Assembly (NCBI GenBank): GCA_039000515.1
Contig: JBCFYV010000012.1
Coordinates: 124,836,605-124,900,604, forward strand
Reading direction: 5' to 3'
DNA length: 64,000 nt
Source: Timema cristinae
Taxonomy: Eukaryota > Arthropoda > Insecta > Phasmatodea > Timematidae
This document shows positions 26,101 through 41,100 of the stretch, one piece after another. The position numbers and the translations under genes were made by a program. The stretch's first letter is position 1. The number at the start of each line of letters is the position of its first letter. The notes under the pieces were generated by a model. That model ran no database searches. It saw nothing but the letters and a program-made list of their open reading frames with translations, and was not told where the DNA came from.

Positions 26101-29100
26101 AAACTATCTTCATTCCCATCCTAACATCAACATGTTGAATAGGAAACTATCTTCAATCCCATCATAACATCAACATGTTGAATAGGAAACTATCTTCATT
26201 CCCATCCTAACATCAACATGTTGAATAGGAAACTATCTCATTCCCATCCTAACATCAACATGTTGAATAGGAAACTATCTCATTCCCATCATAACATCAA
26301 CATGTTGAATAGGAAACTATCTTCAATCCCACCTTAACATCAACATGTTGAATAGGAAACTATCTTCAATCTCATCCTAACATCAACATGTTTAATAGGA
26401 AACTATCTCATTCCCATCCTAACATCAACATGTTGAATAGGAAACTATCTTCAATCCCATCCTAACATCAACATGTTGAATAGGAAACTATCTTCAATCC
26501 CATCATAACATCAACATGTTGAATAGGAAACTATCTTCATTCCCATCCTAACATCAACATGTTGAATAGGAAACTATCTCATTCCCATCCTAACATCAAC
26601 ATGTTGAATAGGAAACTATCTTCAATCTCATCCTAACATCAACATGTTGAATAGGAAACTATCTTCATTCCCATCCTAACATCAACATGTTGAATAGGAA
26701 ACTATCTTCTTTTTTTGACCAAGACATCTCATTACCTATTTTAGTTAACTGCATATTATGTACTAATTATCCTAATTTGTTAGAGTTGAAGACGGTTGAA
26801 TTTAAGAGAAATTGTATCCACATTTCTCGGAGAGTGACTGTAAAACAATATTGTAAAAAACCCTTGCCACACCCAACTCTGATTCTCGCTAGGACTCGTA
26901 TCGGATCGGAAATTTCAAATACAAATAGGACCCAGATCCTGATTCGTTCGTATTTAATTTGAAATTATATTTTAAAGTCAAACTTTTGGACTCAATCAAA
27001 TAAACTCTCGAATCTCACATTATTTAAAATCACTTGCTTTTTTTTTCTTCTTTAGCACGGTTTGGTAACTTTAAGTTTTTATTATAATATGTTAAAAAAA
27101 ATAGAAATAATTTAGAATTAAGATTCGGTTTGGATTCAATTTGAAACATATTCACTACAAAATATATCTTCTATTTAAGATATTTTCATTACGAAATATT
27201 TTATTGAGTTTAAATTATTTAGCAATTTCCCCCATGATGATTCTACTGTTTGACTTTATGAACTGTATGTATCCCAAGCGAGTCTCATTTCTCTGTGACT
27301 GATATTTCCAGAACTCTCTATCTGTGTTGTGAGGAGGATTCTTCAAGGAGTGCCAACAAAACATCTTCCACGCCATACAAAGGTAGTCAGGAGCTGTTGA
27401 AATCCGCCAACCTCTTCTTCAGCACTCTGGAACCTTTCTACATCTGGGTGTATGCTGGCAGCTTGTTCGACAGCGCTTGTCCACAGCGCTCTGGTCGAGA
27501 TACTGAGCCTACCAAGGCCGTCAGGCCGGTCGGGAGTGCTCCGCCAACCTTGATAGAGGTAATATTAGTTCTCAGGGAGTTGGGTTCACGTGTGTGTGTA
27601 ACCAGGTGCGCTACAGTGTCCTTCTCAGCGCTGTTTGAATGAGTGCGCCACCCGGCTGATTATACTCACAACATGTCCAGCGACATGGAAAACAAAGTCA
27701 GGGGATTTGATCAAATTTCTGGAATTTTCACATATTCGCCAAACTGGTATGCAACTTTCATTTACAGTTGTCAAAACAACATTTTTATTCCAGTTAATAC
27801 ACGCCTTGGATCTATTTTAACCAAGGATGGACGGAAATGATATTTTTACATCAGGACGGGAACAGGACGAGAAATATCAGGATCGGTACAGGTACAGGGA
27901 AATTATAAAAATGATGCTTTAGATTCATTCTAGATTAAAAATATATATTGTTTTTATATTAATACCTATGGTAATATTTGTAAAATCTTTGACATTTTTA
28001 AATATAATACAAATTATGTATCATAGAAAATAATATAAATAGGGATGTGCGAATAGCATTTTACATTGAAACAAATTGCTAAATTTTGAACATTTAATGA
28101 ATAATACAAAGCGAATAATTAATGTTAATATATTATATTAGTTAAGCTCATTTGAAAATGGTGTTTTATATTTAACTAAGGCGCAAAAAAAAAAAAAATT
28201 ACCCTCTTAAATGTACTTTATTTTAACACCTCTTAAAGGCTATCTAGTTTTGAAACACCTTAAATATGATTTAGGTCTAAAACCCCTTAATGGTTATATA
28301 CATTTCAAACCCTTTAAATATTCTTATGTTATTAAACCCCCTAAATGTTCTTTAGGATTGAAACACCCTATATGTTTTAAGGTCTAAAACCCCTGAAAGA
28401 TTATATAAGTTTGAAACCCCTTGAATATTATTTTGGTTTGAAACCCCTTGAAACTCCTCTTGTTTAACACCCCTGTAATCTCTACTCTTTGTTTAACACC
28501 CCTGTAATCTCTACTCTTTGTTTAACACCCCTGTAATTCCCTGTTGGAACCCTTGCAAGGAAAGACAAATTCCTGACATTTTTACAGAGGGTTCGGGATC
28601 CCTCTAATTTTAACACAGTTGTGTCAGTTGAACCTAATAATCTACATTCTCAAAGTCAACATGTCTTCACCCTCCACCGCAGGTCTTTAGTCACAGTTGT
28701 GAGCTTGCATGAAAGATCTAACTGAAATCTAATTTAGATTGCACCCACCAGCTCTAGAGGCTAAAATCATTCAACCCCTTCATAGAGCATCACAATTTCA
28801 GAATATGTGCTTGTGTGTGTCTACAAATATTTTTAGACAAGTTGGGAATTTAATAAAATTATGTTTGTTTATATTGGCTGGAGAAGTTGAAACTGCTTCT
28901 GGGAAAACTTGTAAAAGTCGTGTAATTTTAAAATGTAGTTTGACTGAATACCCTGACTCGCCACCCGGCCGATTGTACCAATCACTCGCCAGTATCAATG
29001 TTTGTTGCACAAATCATCAAATATCGTAAAGTATTACAATGCTCCCTCTCCACTCCCCCTCCCCAGCTACTTAATAATGCCGCCCGAGTGGAAAGACGTT

Positions 29101-32100
29101 CTGGGGGAATCCCTGTACCGGTTAGCCGTAATTTCTCTGGACACTCGTCTCACATCGTTATTGTTTTAGTTCTAGTCTTAATCTCTTTAGCAACACTTGT
29201 CTGTTTGTTAATAGGTATGCGCTTTGACCGAGTTCCTGTTGGACACAGTGTCCTTGGAGACTTACGTTGACACAACAAGTGAGCATCTGCCAAGTCTCTT
29301 CCTCCACATAATCAAACACCTGACGGCCCATTGCGACTCTCTCTCTCCTTGCGAGGCCGCGCGGAGTCTCCAACTCTGCACAAAGATACTTTCACGAGTC
29401 CGACCTTCCCCCCTGGCAAACCCGCCGGAGGCTGGCAAGAAAGTATCCGTGGACACAAACTCTGAGAGTAAAATATCTTCCCTCTCGTCAGATATCAGTA
29501 AAAGTAGCACCGATGTCACCGGTGACATATTCGACAGAAGTCGAGCAAACAGTGATCCTTTTACCAACAAGAAGACACTAAAAGGCAGTAAAATACCTGT
29601 TAAATTGAAGAAATCATCGAGTTCTAAGTTTCGCATTAAACAGTTTGGTCTCAGTAAGAATTACAAAGCCACTCTTTCAGTACCCCCGTCTTACTTTCCG
29701 TTATACCAAACGGTCTTGAAAAAACTCCGAGTCAAGAAAAACTAAACGATCAAGATTCAGGTCTAGGCTCGGTAGATTCCAAACTATCGCTCTTGAGTCG
29801 GGCAAAGTCCAGTGTGGACGTATGTAACGGACATGCCACCCAAGTTCCACCAGAACTGGAAGTTCCTTTCACTGACATGAACAGTTTACAGGTCCACCCC
29901 TTTTCCCCAAACATTAGTGTCGAAGTTCCCGTCTGTCCGTCACCTGTCCCCACGAAACAACAATCGATCCTAGAGCAGTGTCTGAGGGAGTACGAGCGGT
30001 TTTATGTGACATTCATTGGTGATAAATGTGTGATGGGTAATTTGGACGTGCGTGACCTTTTTAACAGACTTTTGATTGAAAAACCTTTGCAAACGGATGA
30101 GGAGCGTACGTCCAAGTTGGAAAGACTACTGTACGCCTGTTTAAACTGCAGGGAAGGAAATAGAGTTAGTATTCCAAGCATCCGTGTGAACGGAAAGAAC
30201 GCGTCCAATATCAGTGTCGAATGGGTCAATGATTGTGCGATCAAAGTTAATAGAAGTGAAGATTGGGAAGAGTCGGTAAAGATGTCTTGTGCTCTTCTTG
30301 TGGAGCTGTCGACATTCCCGTCATATTGTCTGCCCTCGGTTCAACAGGATGATCCTGACAAGCAGATGGGTAAGTTCAATTCTGAAAACATATTTTAACA
30401 TGACTGTATTAATTAAAAAACTCGTCCAACTTGAAATTTACTATTTTCATATAACAAATAAAAGTTGACCAGCATCATAATCACTAACCGTTTCCAGCTT
30501 ATGGTTGGGTAATTTTATCTTCCTTTTTGTCCTCCCACCATTCTTCTTTCCTTTCTTTAGTTTATTCTTCTCCTCTCATATGCACAGCTTATGTTATTTA
30601 CCCCTCATCTCCATTATTCTACTTGGGATTATTTCCTTTTCCATCCTCACTACTGTCCATACTACTCATGTACTCACATCCCACTAAATGGTGTAAGGTC
30701 AGGTGAACCAAAGTTTAAATATTCTAGTTCCTCAGACTGATGTACAGTTGACGCTTGTATAAAGAGTCCTGCTCTATGTCGACACGAATGCAATATGTTG
30801 TCACACTGTCTAGATGTCGTTGGCAGTTTCCCAGAGTGGCTGCAGGTCCTGGTTGCGTGTGCGTGTTGGCTCGGGGGCAGCCCTGCTCTGCAGCTCATCA
30901 CGATCTCCACACTGTTAGATCTGGTGTCTCTTCTACTCTCCCAAGGCCCGGCCAGCGGTATCACTGACGTTCCCGACAGTCCGGGCGTGGTGCCTGTCGT
31001 GTTGGTGCCCCTTCTCAAACCTCATCATGTCTACCACTTGGAACATAGCACGAATGTGGTTCAGGTAGTTTGATTAGTAAACTTTTGCCCCCCTTCATGT
31101 TATTTCTAAACTAGCATCAATGAATACATTCCACAAAAAGTTTGTTCCATTTTTAAACATATGGACGTGGCCTGATTTGCAACGTCAAGTGTCATTTATG
31201 TTGTTTACTTGGTTGTTTATTATCTTGGCATAGAAAAAATCTAACTACTATGAAAGAGCTGGCCTTCATACAAACCACCCCCACCCCACCGCACCCCCTC
31301 CATCCTTTTTCTGATGACGACTTCTCTTACACTTAACTCACAGTTTAATATCGAGGTGGCTCAATGGTTAAATAATTCTATAACAATGGAAATTGATAAA
31401 AATAAAGAATAAGGACAAATAAACTAGTAGGTGTAAATTGAAAATTACAATTGAAATTTGCACTTATTTGTTTATTTTTCCTTTTTCTCTACTTGACCTA
31501 CATTGTGAGTAAAGTTACAATCTTAACTCTGTTACTTTTTTGAGGAGATATTGTGCTGGGCTAACTCCAATGGGTACCCTTCTTGAGGGTGATTTTCTCG
31601 ACTCATATTGAAGAGGGCACTCAGATTTGATCAGTCACACAATATGGAGGATTGAATAATGACTCCACCCTTCTTCCGAGTTATCACCGGAGCGGCAATA
31701 GTTGTCCATAATATGCTATCAACTTTGGTGGCCGCACGTTCTAAGGATTTACCAAGGGGTTTTCCACTCTCCCTCCACTCAAATGTGGGTACACATCCTC
31801 GAAATATAACCTTGGTGTGCTAAAAAACATTTTAGTTACTATTTCTATCTTTTACTAGTGTATTAAATTTATAAATTTTCATTTATGTTCCTGATTTGAT
31901 TCAAGATTTGGAATTTGAAGGTAAAGTAGGGATTATACCCACGTCTATCTATTTTAAATTAAATAAAAGTTGGTTCATCTCGTACTTTTGTTTGGGTGAG
32001 GAATTATTTGTTTAGTCAAACCCAATCTTACCCCCCCCAGTCAAGAGTCAGTCAGAGCGAATTCACAAGTTCTCGGATTTACACACATTCATTTTACAGA

Positions 32101-35100
32101 CTGTCATCACCTAATACTGGTATTAATTATTTACTCCTGTCTTAAAATAGAGCTTTATTAGAAACATAAGACTATCCCTTGTGTCAATAAAATATGATAC
32201 AAATATTCTGGCCAACTCATCATCATTATTATCAATCGTTTTACAGCCCTATGGCCGGGTCAGTTTAGTAAAAGCTTTCCTCTTTCCTCCTCTATTTGCT
32301 TCCATTCTTTTCCTCTCACTCGCACACTTGCTGTTATCTGCTCCTCTCGGTATCTACCCTACATACTTCATCTCCATCCTTCTTTTTACGCCCTCGCTAT
32401 GTGTTGTAACTCTACGAGTATTATCTGTGTATGGAATGTACTTCACTAGGGTTGTCCCCTTGCTCTTAGGTTCTGGCCCATTCTCTGTGGCATCATCTGG
32501 GCGAGTTGCCCTCGCAGCATCAAGTGCACTGCGTTGAACTACTGCACCATCTACATAACGTGTTGCCGGCCAACGATGCGGTCGAGAACATTCTGGGGGA
32601 GTTCTTGATGAATGAGGTTGCGGATCAAAAGATGGAGGCTTTCCAGAGGTTCTCCTTGCTCTGGCACGTCGGCCGGGAGATGGAGAGCAAGGCCGGGATG
32701 GGGCGGAGCTTCAGAACATTTGACAAGCAAGTACCTGCATTGGAAAACAGGCCTGGGCTCTGATTGACTTATTAACGTATCGTTACTCGCCGTCTCTCTC
32801 ACACAGGTGCATCGTTCTCAAACCTTGCCTGAATCACAACGACAGATGGTTGGATGATGCCCGTCCTTTTAGCGGTGAATGTTGATGAGCTTGTAGCAGG
32901 AAAATGACTACACATATAAGAAAAATAGTAATTAAATGTATTGAAGGTGTGAACTGTATAGGTCACCTGTAGCATACCAATGCTACCATATTTATTCAAA
33001 TAAATACTTTAAGTCTCACTGTACAGTAGTTCCTTCTTTCCACTAAATAATATAATTGTTCATATGTGCTTAAATTTAATTTACTACGATTTTTAATTTG
33101 TAGATCCCTTTTGAAGATGATCGACAATCTACAACTTAGTGAGTGCTGCCCCTAAAACTACAGACTCAATCCTGGCTGCTCCACTCGTTGCTACGCGGGG
33201 ATATTTCTCGTCTTGTCGACCCCTTGCTCTACATGCTATTGGACCCGCCACGGCGAGAATGAGCGTGCTACACGTCAGCATAGCGCACTCCAACACGGTC
33301 GTTACCCGGGCCACCAAAGAGTCCGAAGATACTGACGATACGGCCACGGCTAAAATATATGCTATCAGTTCTGTGGACGGGAATGTGATCTATCACGTGT
33401 CGGACTCATCCGCTGAAAGGAAGCCGCAAGTCAAGCCTCACCTCAAAGGTTCAAAGACTTCAAACCCTGTCAGAGCTAAAAGAATATTTGCTGTAACAAC
33501 CTTAGTAAGCGGAGGTGACAACAATAATCATTACATCACCGAGAAAAACTCTCACATAAAGGAAATAGAAGTTCCTCTCTCATTAACTCTCGGAAGCAAA
33601 CATAACATCTCAGTTTTTGTGAATCCGTTGGTCACCAGTAGCAGTAGCAATGCCAACTCGAACGATTCTGCGACAGAGGACGATTCCATCACAAACAGCG
33701 GCAAGGGCGACATCATTAAAACACCCGAGTTCTTAAGAAACGCCACAAGATTTGTGACTTCTAGAAAAGAGGTTGACAGTATTAAAGGGGACGCAGATTC
33801 ATCTTTGGAGTGTTCTCTGGCAAGTGAAGGTGGAGAGTTCTTGAAATGTCCCGTTAAGTTTGAATCTTCGAAACCGACTTTGAGAAAGAACAGTGGGTTT
33901 GAGGAAAGTGACTTAGAGGGAGACAGTTTTACAGATACAGCGGGGGTCGACAAGAGATGGTCCGGGTGCAGCGAGACATTTGAGGATTTGGAAGTGTCGT
34001 CTACAGCCGAGGACTATTTCGCTGTCAGCAGGGATTCTAGCATCACTGTTGTCAAGGAGATATTGCACGATGTGCTGGATATGGTGGTCATTCGGTGCTC
34101 AGACAGTCAGGTTTGTTCTCCCTCTTTATTTAGTCCCACTCTTCTCCTCACACTTGCACACTTACTGCTATCTGCTCCTACCATCTCTTTCTTGGGGTAT
34201 TTTCCCTCCACATACAACTCCTTCATTCTCATAATAATTACAATAAATTATAAATATGATACTACTAATAAGTCGTTAAGGAGGATTTATAACAAAAACT
34301 TAGTCACAAAACAATAAGATGGTGTGGTTTGCTACAAAAACACACCTACTACAAACTGTAACTGACAATTAATTTATTTGATTTGATGACAAAAGTTTTT
34401 AAATCAACATTATTGTTTCAAAAGAGTTTAATTTGATCATTGTCTTTATTTCAAAACGTAAGTTAAATTCTCTCAGAAAATCTCTAGCCTGTCTCAAGAC
34501 TCAATCAATAATCTTCTTAAAAAACAAGTTTATTGAATTACTTTGAGCTTGGGATTATTCCTGGATAGATCAGTGATAGAGCATTGGCACAGTAAGCCAA
34601 GGTTTCTGGATTCGGTTCTTGTATTCAGGTGTCATTTTTCAAATTTATGAATATCCATTATTATTATGTTCTATTATTTCCAGCCGAAGCAGTTGTCCCC
34701 TGTGCCGCCCCCTTCATTGTCTCGGATGAAGCTGGGTCAGTCCAGCCTGGGCATCCACCCCCTACACACCCACATGTTGCTCTACTGTGGTGTGTATGAC
34801 TCTCAACGCACCCTGTATGCCTTGCGCACTCTACGTGCCCAACTCCTCACAAACACCAGAGTGTTCCTCTGCTCCGCGGCCACCACCGGTCTGGCCACTT
34901 CGTCCAGGGGCTCTGCCCTTCTCACGCTACTGGCCAGACATCGCAAGTCTGTGTTTGGCCGGAGCTTCCATGGAGACGTCTCCAGTTCGGGAGGAGAGTT
35001 TGCTGCTACATACAGGTGAATCCCTCTTCTCTGATTGTTGACAGTTATAATTCGTCATTCTGTCAGTTCCACAATTGCTGCCAAATGCATGGAGTGATGT

Positions 35101-38100
35101 CATGGACAGTCTTTGATTCTAGGTCGAACAATGTATGTACTTAGTTTTTTAATTTGGTTATACGTTTTAATAAATAGTGACCACTCAGAAGATTTTTTGT
35201 TTAGTAGCTTATCTCAAGTAATTTGAATTTCAAACTCTAATCGATCAATCAATCTAGTACCTGAGACTTTTATTTTTTTTAATGTTAACATTTATAGCGA
35301 GACTGGCGTCTCAAACCATGTAAACAACCGTTACTCTCTATGATTGTAATTCATGATTGAATATAGTATTAATTGGTTTTTGGTTTAACTTGGTCATCAA
35401 GGAAAAAGATCAACTTCAAAACCGAGGAGAAATTAAAGGAGATATCTCAATTTGAAATCTAAAGAGAAATGTTAAAACCTTAGTAACGATAAGAACATGG
35501 AGGAGTGAGTTCTACTGGTTACTTATATCATACAAGTTCAAATAATATTCTTTTACTATATTATATTATATTTGTAAGAATGTAGAGGAAAGAGGAATAG
35601 AAACATTCAAAAGGAACAAACAAAATATGGCTTATACAACGAAAAGAACACAGTTCACGCTTTACATTGCTGCCACTGGACAGAGAAGTAATGGTTGCCT
35701 CTTGAAGAACATGGATTGTTACCACCCAATCCCCCAACCTAGGTTTAATTCTATCGGAACTCGTCAAGAGGGAGTGTGAAATGTGTAACACAACTTCCTA
35801 AAAAAGAGAGATAAAAAAACAACAAAAGGGAGAAAAATAAAAATTGTTAAGAATGATAAGACACAAAGATAAGAACACGTAAAAGGATCAAATAACATAC
35901 CTAGGGGAGTAACACAGTAAAAGGACGTTGGACTAATATTATATTAGTAGCCAAACAATTAACTATTTAACAGCAAATAATAATAACTGTATTTATTGAT
36001 TACAGAAGCAGCATGTATTTGGAGGTGCTGATATCCGTGTGCCTTTACTTTACCAGAAGCTTTTATCCAAATTTGGGTCAGATGAGACTAACTCAGGAAG
36101 AGATTGAAGGTAACAGACAGGTAATAAACTAATAAACATTCTATTTTAGTAAGGTTCAAGGGTGTACAGAACACATTGGTTTCAACAACATTACCAGCTT
36201 CAACTTGCTTCGGAAAAAAAAATATTCTTGGCTCATCAATAATGAAACTTCACAAATAAAAATATGAACAACAGAATTAAAGATGGGACACTTGAATCCC
36301 TCAATCCTTTGCTATCTAGAGATTTGAGATTTGTAAAAATATCAACAACAACAAATCTCGAATATAATTATAAATAACTTGACTTGATATAACTATTATA
36401 AGCAAGCTTTTTTAAAATTTCGAAAGTAATTATATAAAATTGTGTAGTTGGGAGAGTAACAAAATTACAAAAAAGGACAAAATTGTAAATCATTAATTTG
36501 GTAAAAAAAAAGTAGTTGTCTTTGTTGTTTTTGGCGTAATAGACATGACGGACAAATAGCGGTTGTCAGTATCACAAACCTTAAGACAACTTCTTTTTAA
36601 AATTAAATCATTTCATTTCAACATAAATTGTACATTTTTAAAGATTTGAGAATTAGATTTCTGATTCAAGATTCTAAAGAAAATTTAGGATTACAATTCT
36701 AGCAATATATGATTTGACCCATCTCCAGCTAAAATACTCAATTTATATTCAATTACTGTCATTCCGAGCTGCTGTGTTCTTTACTGACTAAAATTTTATA
36801 ACAAAGAAAATTGATAAAACTAAAGAAAAAGGAAAAATAAACTACTAAAGCCCACCTGGGGAAAGAGGAAAAATGTGGAAAGAATCCAATGCACAAAATA
36901 ATGTGACATCTTCTTCCTTTCTTCTGTCTTCTATAGTAGAAGTAGTCACACACACATTTTAACACAAATATAATAATATTTCAGCATTGTTGCCTTTATC
37001 AAACACAAAGAAGAAGGGAGTACAAATAACACAAACAATGGATTACTCCATTTTGAATTTAAAGAAAAACTGCTAGAAACACATTGTGCCAACTGTTTCT
37101 GGAATAAAGATAAATTTCTTGACTGTGGTTAGTATTTATATAGACTTATTAAACAAATGAAAAATAGTAAGAACATAAATAATAATAATGATAGTAATAA
37201 AATAAAAATAATAATAATAATAATTTGAAAAATATTAATCTTATAGAAAGAAAGAAACTATCTTCTATTAAGGCCTGGTGGTAATCTTGATTTAGTAATC
37301 CATTGGTGGGCCAGTTTCCACTGTCCAAGTTGAGAACTGTTGCAATGGTGGGCCAGTTCCCACTGTCTGAGTTGAGAACTGTTGCATTGGTGGGCCAGTT
37401 CCCACTGTCTTGAGTTGAGAACTGTTGCATTGGTGGGCCAGTTCCCTCTGTCTGAGTTGAGAACTGTTGCATTGGTGGGCCAATTCCCACTGTCTGAGTT
37501 GAGAACTGTCACATTGGTGGGCCAGTTTCCACTGTCTGAGTTGAGAATTGTTGCATTGGTGGGCCAGTTCCCACTGTCTTGAGTTGAGAACTGTTGCATT
37601 GGTGGGCCAGTTCCCACTGTCTTGAGTTGAGAACTGTTGCATTGGTGGGCCATTTCCCTCTGTCTGAGTTGAGAACTGTTGCAATGGTGGGCCAGTTCCC
37701 ACTGTCTGAGTTGAGAATTGTCACATTGGTGGGCCAGTTTCCACTGTCTGAGTTGAGAATTGTTGCATTGGTGGGCCAGTTCCCACTGTCTGAGTTGAGA
37801 ACTGTTGCAATGGTGGGCCAGTTCCCTCTGTCTGAGTTGAGAACTGTTGCATTTGTGGGCCAGTTCCCTCTGTCTGAGTTGAGAACTGTTGCATTGGTGG
37901 CCAGTTCCCTCTGTCTGAGTTGAGAATTGTTGCACTGTTTAGGAAATGCTCTTAATATTTTGGTGGTGTAGCAGGTTTGAAAGTCCTGGTTGTGGGTACC
38001 AGCATAAATGGGTACAGGCTTGTCCAGATCTTTTGGTTTGTGACTAAAAGGTATTGGGTCTGGGTGAATCTGGTTAGGAACTTGTAACCACTTTTAAGTA

Positions 38101-41100
38101 TGGTGTTTATTCGGTGTAGACCAGGATGGTAGTGTGTTGTTAGAGGAACGTTCTCAACTCCTTTTGGAGGGTCATAGTTGTCCCTCTGGAGATTTGGTTG
38201 TCTACTAGAGGCTTGGGGTAACCTCTGCTTTGGAGAGCTGTTTACAATATCTTTGTGTCTGAAGGATGGCTTCTATGGTAGTGGTGGTCTTGTTGGTGAT
38301 TGGTGGGTTTTATATGTACAGTGGTACGAATTTGGTTGTTTTCAAGGAACAGATTCACATCAAGGAAGGTAACGACTATTCTGTGATTTGTTGTGGGTGA
38401 AGTTTAAGGGGCTGCAATTGTTGAGATTATCTAGAAAAACGTCCAAGGATTCTTCGGAGTGAGGCCAAATCATGAAAATATCGTCGATGTAGCGAAGCCA
38501 TAGATAGGGTTTGATGGGCTGAGAATGTAGAAAGCGTTTTCTAGTAGTCCCATGTAAAGATTTGCGTATGAAGGAGCCTTGCGTGTATCTATAGCTGTGC
38601 CCTTTATCTGTATTTAGTGTTTGTCTAGAAAACGGAAGTTGTTAAATTGAAGGATCATCCCAGCCAGCTCCACCAGAAAAAAAAGTGGTAGGTAGTCTAT
38701 TTTTCCTTTTTATTTTGTTTTATCAATTTCTTTTATTATAAAATTATCTAGCCATTGGGCCACCTCATTTTTAAACATTTCCTGATTAAAAGTGATATGG
38801 AGGGAGAGGGGGGGGGATCTACAGTCATTTAATTGTAATATTTGATAGTTACTTGATTTAGATTAGAAACCATTGCTATCCGCCACCTCAGCTCAGTTGC
38901 TAGCGCAGCTGTCTACTGAGCTAGGGGTCCCAATTTTCATTCCTAACATGGCCGAAAATTTATCATTGGCTTACCCCCTCACATTGATAAATTAATTGCC
39001 AGGGGCTGGATGTTGTGTCTGTCCTAGTCTTAAGTTAGATTATAAGGCATATGAAGATACAACAGACGTAGCTTGCCTCTAGTGGGAAATATACGGCATG
39101 GATAAAAAACTGATCACAGTCTGGAAACAGTGATGGATGTAAAGAAAAATATTAGAAACAATTGTGCAATAAACTGGCTGAACGGTCTAAGGCGTCATTC
39201 TTGTGTTAGACTGGCCTGTTGATGATGATATTGAGGTTCGAACCCCGGTCGAGGTTTACTGAGGGTATCCTATCCTAAATGGTTTACCAATCCTCTTCCA
39301 CCCAAAGGCAGGTATATTACCTCTAAAATCTTTCTTCCTCATCTCTATCCCATTAGAGTAATTATCATCTATGTGTACAACCTGAACAGGTATTAAGACT
39401 CGACGATTAGATAAAAAAAATATTGTGCAATAAAACATTTCCATGTGATTTTGGTGCATTAATTTAAATAAATAAACAAGGTATATTTTTTCAAGTCCAA
39501 AACAATTAACAAACAATATTCAAACACCAATTTGGTTTCGAGATTACTTCTCACATTTGATTTGAGGTTACAAATAATTGAGAAAGTTGACTTGACACAC
39601 ACCTAGTATTTAATAATTTTTATTTCAAACTTTTTAAATATTCATGAGGGACATAAAAAATAAAAGTAAACAAAAATATGCCTCTAAAAGCGCAAAAAAA
39701 GGTTTTCCTTATAGAAATAAATCGTCTGGAAACTGGAAAGAATCTATCGCAAAAAATAATTTGACATCTTATTTCTTTCTTCTGTCCTCTTTTTTTGTGT
39801 TTAAATGTCGTGTTAGTGTGTTAGTACTTGGACTATAGAACTATATTACACGTTGTGATAACAAGGGTGCTACTATCTGTTCACTCCCTCCCTCCGCAGG
39901 TCCAACTGTCGAGCGCAGAACTTCTGATGCTCATCATCTCGGAGCTAATCCTGATAGTGCGAGACAGTGGGAAAGGTTTTGCCTGCTACATTGCTGACCT
40001 ACTGTCGAGATGTAAGGTTCAGAAAGTAGTACTCCACTGTGTCTTGTCCAGCGTTCATAGCATGAAGACATCGGCGTCTGACACCACTGTCGTCACAGTG
40101 AGTGTTCCTCCATTCTTTGTGGCTTGTGTGCATCTACAAACAAACTAATCAAGGTGTGGGGGGTGATGGGTTGGTCGGGAAACATTAAGATACAAGAACC
40201 TTTGGTAGTTCGAAACATCATTGACAGAAAGGAGGTCAAATGTGTTGAGATAGAATTGAATGGAGATTTTACGTTCTGGCGGCCTTGACCCATTCTCTGG
40301 CACCGTTGTTGAACAACGTCTTTGTTTATCCGGGTGCGGGCCCAAATCGCTGTTTCATTTCAGTAAGTTATTGTAATGCCATCTATCAATGAACCACTGT
40401 ACTTTTAGCCAGTTTGAATACTTCTTATTGGAGCTAATAGGTGGAGCTACCAGTTCACTGCTATACATTGACCACGAATAAAGCAATAAATGAAAAAAAT
40501 AAGTGAGTAGCAAAAATATTTGTCGCATTAGAGTATATGAGTAAGAAAATGTCTGCCGGTCCTACGTAGACTGCTATGCTAAACGTGTGCCAGGGATTGG
40601 GTCAAGAGCTGTGCGAGCAATTCTTGGTCCATTTATATCATAGTTTCATACATTTTTGCAACTAATTTAACTCACCACAACTTTGAAGATTTCCACAAGA
40701 TGTTACTCGGGTTGCAGCACACAGATTAATCAGCACGGGTTCATATTATGTGTATATAAAAAAAGTATTCTAAAGTTTGTGATTGAAAGATCATCTGGCT
40801 GCACTTTGAGGGTTAACAAGTCTTATTTTTGCTGTATTCATGTACAACCATGCAATGACTTGTGTCGTAGCCTCCAAATGAACCGTCTTCGTCTCGTCAA
40901 ACGTTCACAGAAGAGATTGTGCGCTTCAACGACCCACTGGACGAATGCGTGAGAGGTTGTAGGTTCAGAGCCTCCGAACACACCGAGGGATATCAAGTTC
41001 AACTCTTGAGGTAGAGTAAATGTAAAGAGCTCTGATTCAAGGCCATAATTGGGATAGATTGAGTCTGTTTTTGTTATAGTAAATTAGACTCAAACATTAT

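Noticed and set aside
33139..34317. Independent 392-codon gene
   Set aside because: It is the third frame of Dopey exon 13 ([16 protein letters not shown] onwards) plus read-through into intron 13.
37258..37935. 225-codon Gln/Ser-rich minus-strand protein
   Set aside because: Translation of the 42-bp minisatellite; all three frames of the strand are nearly open.
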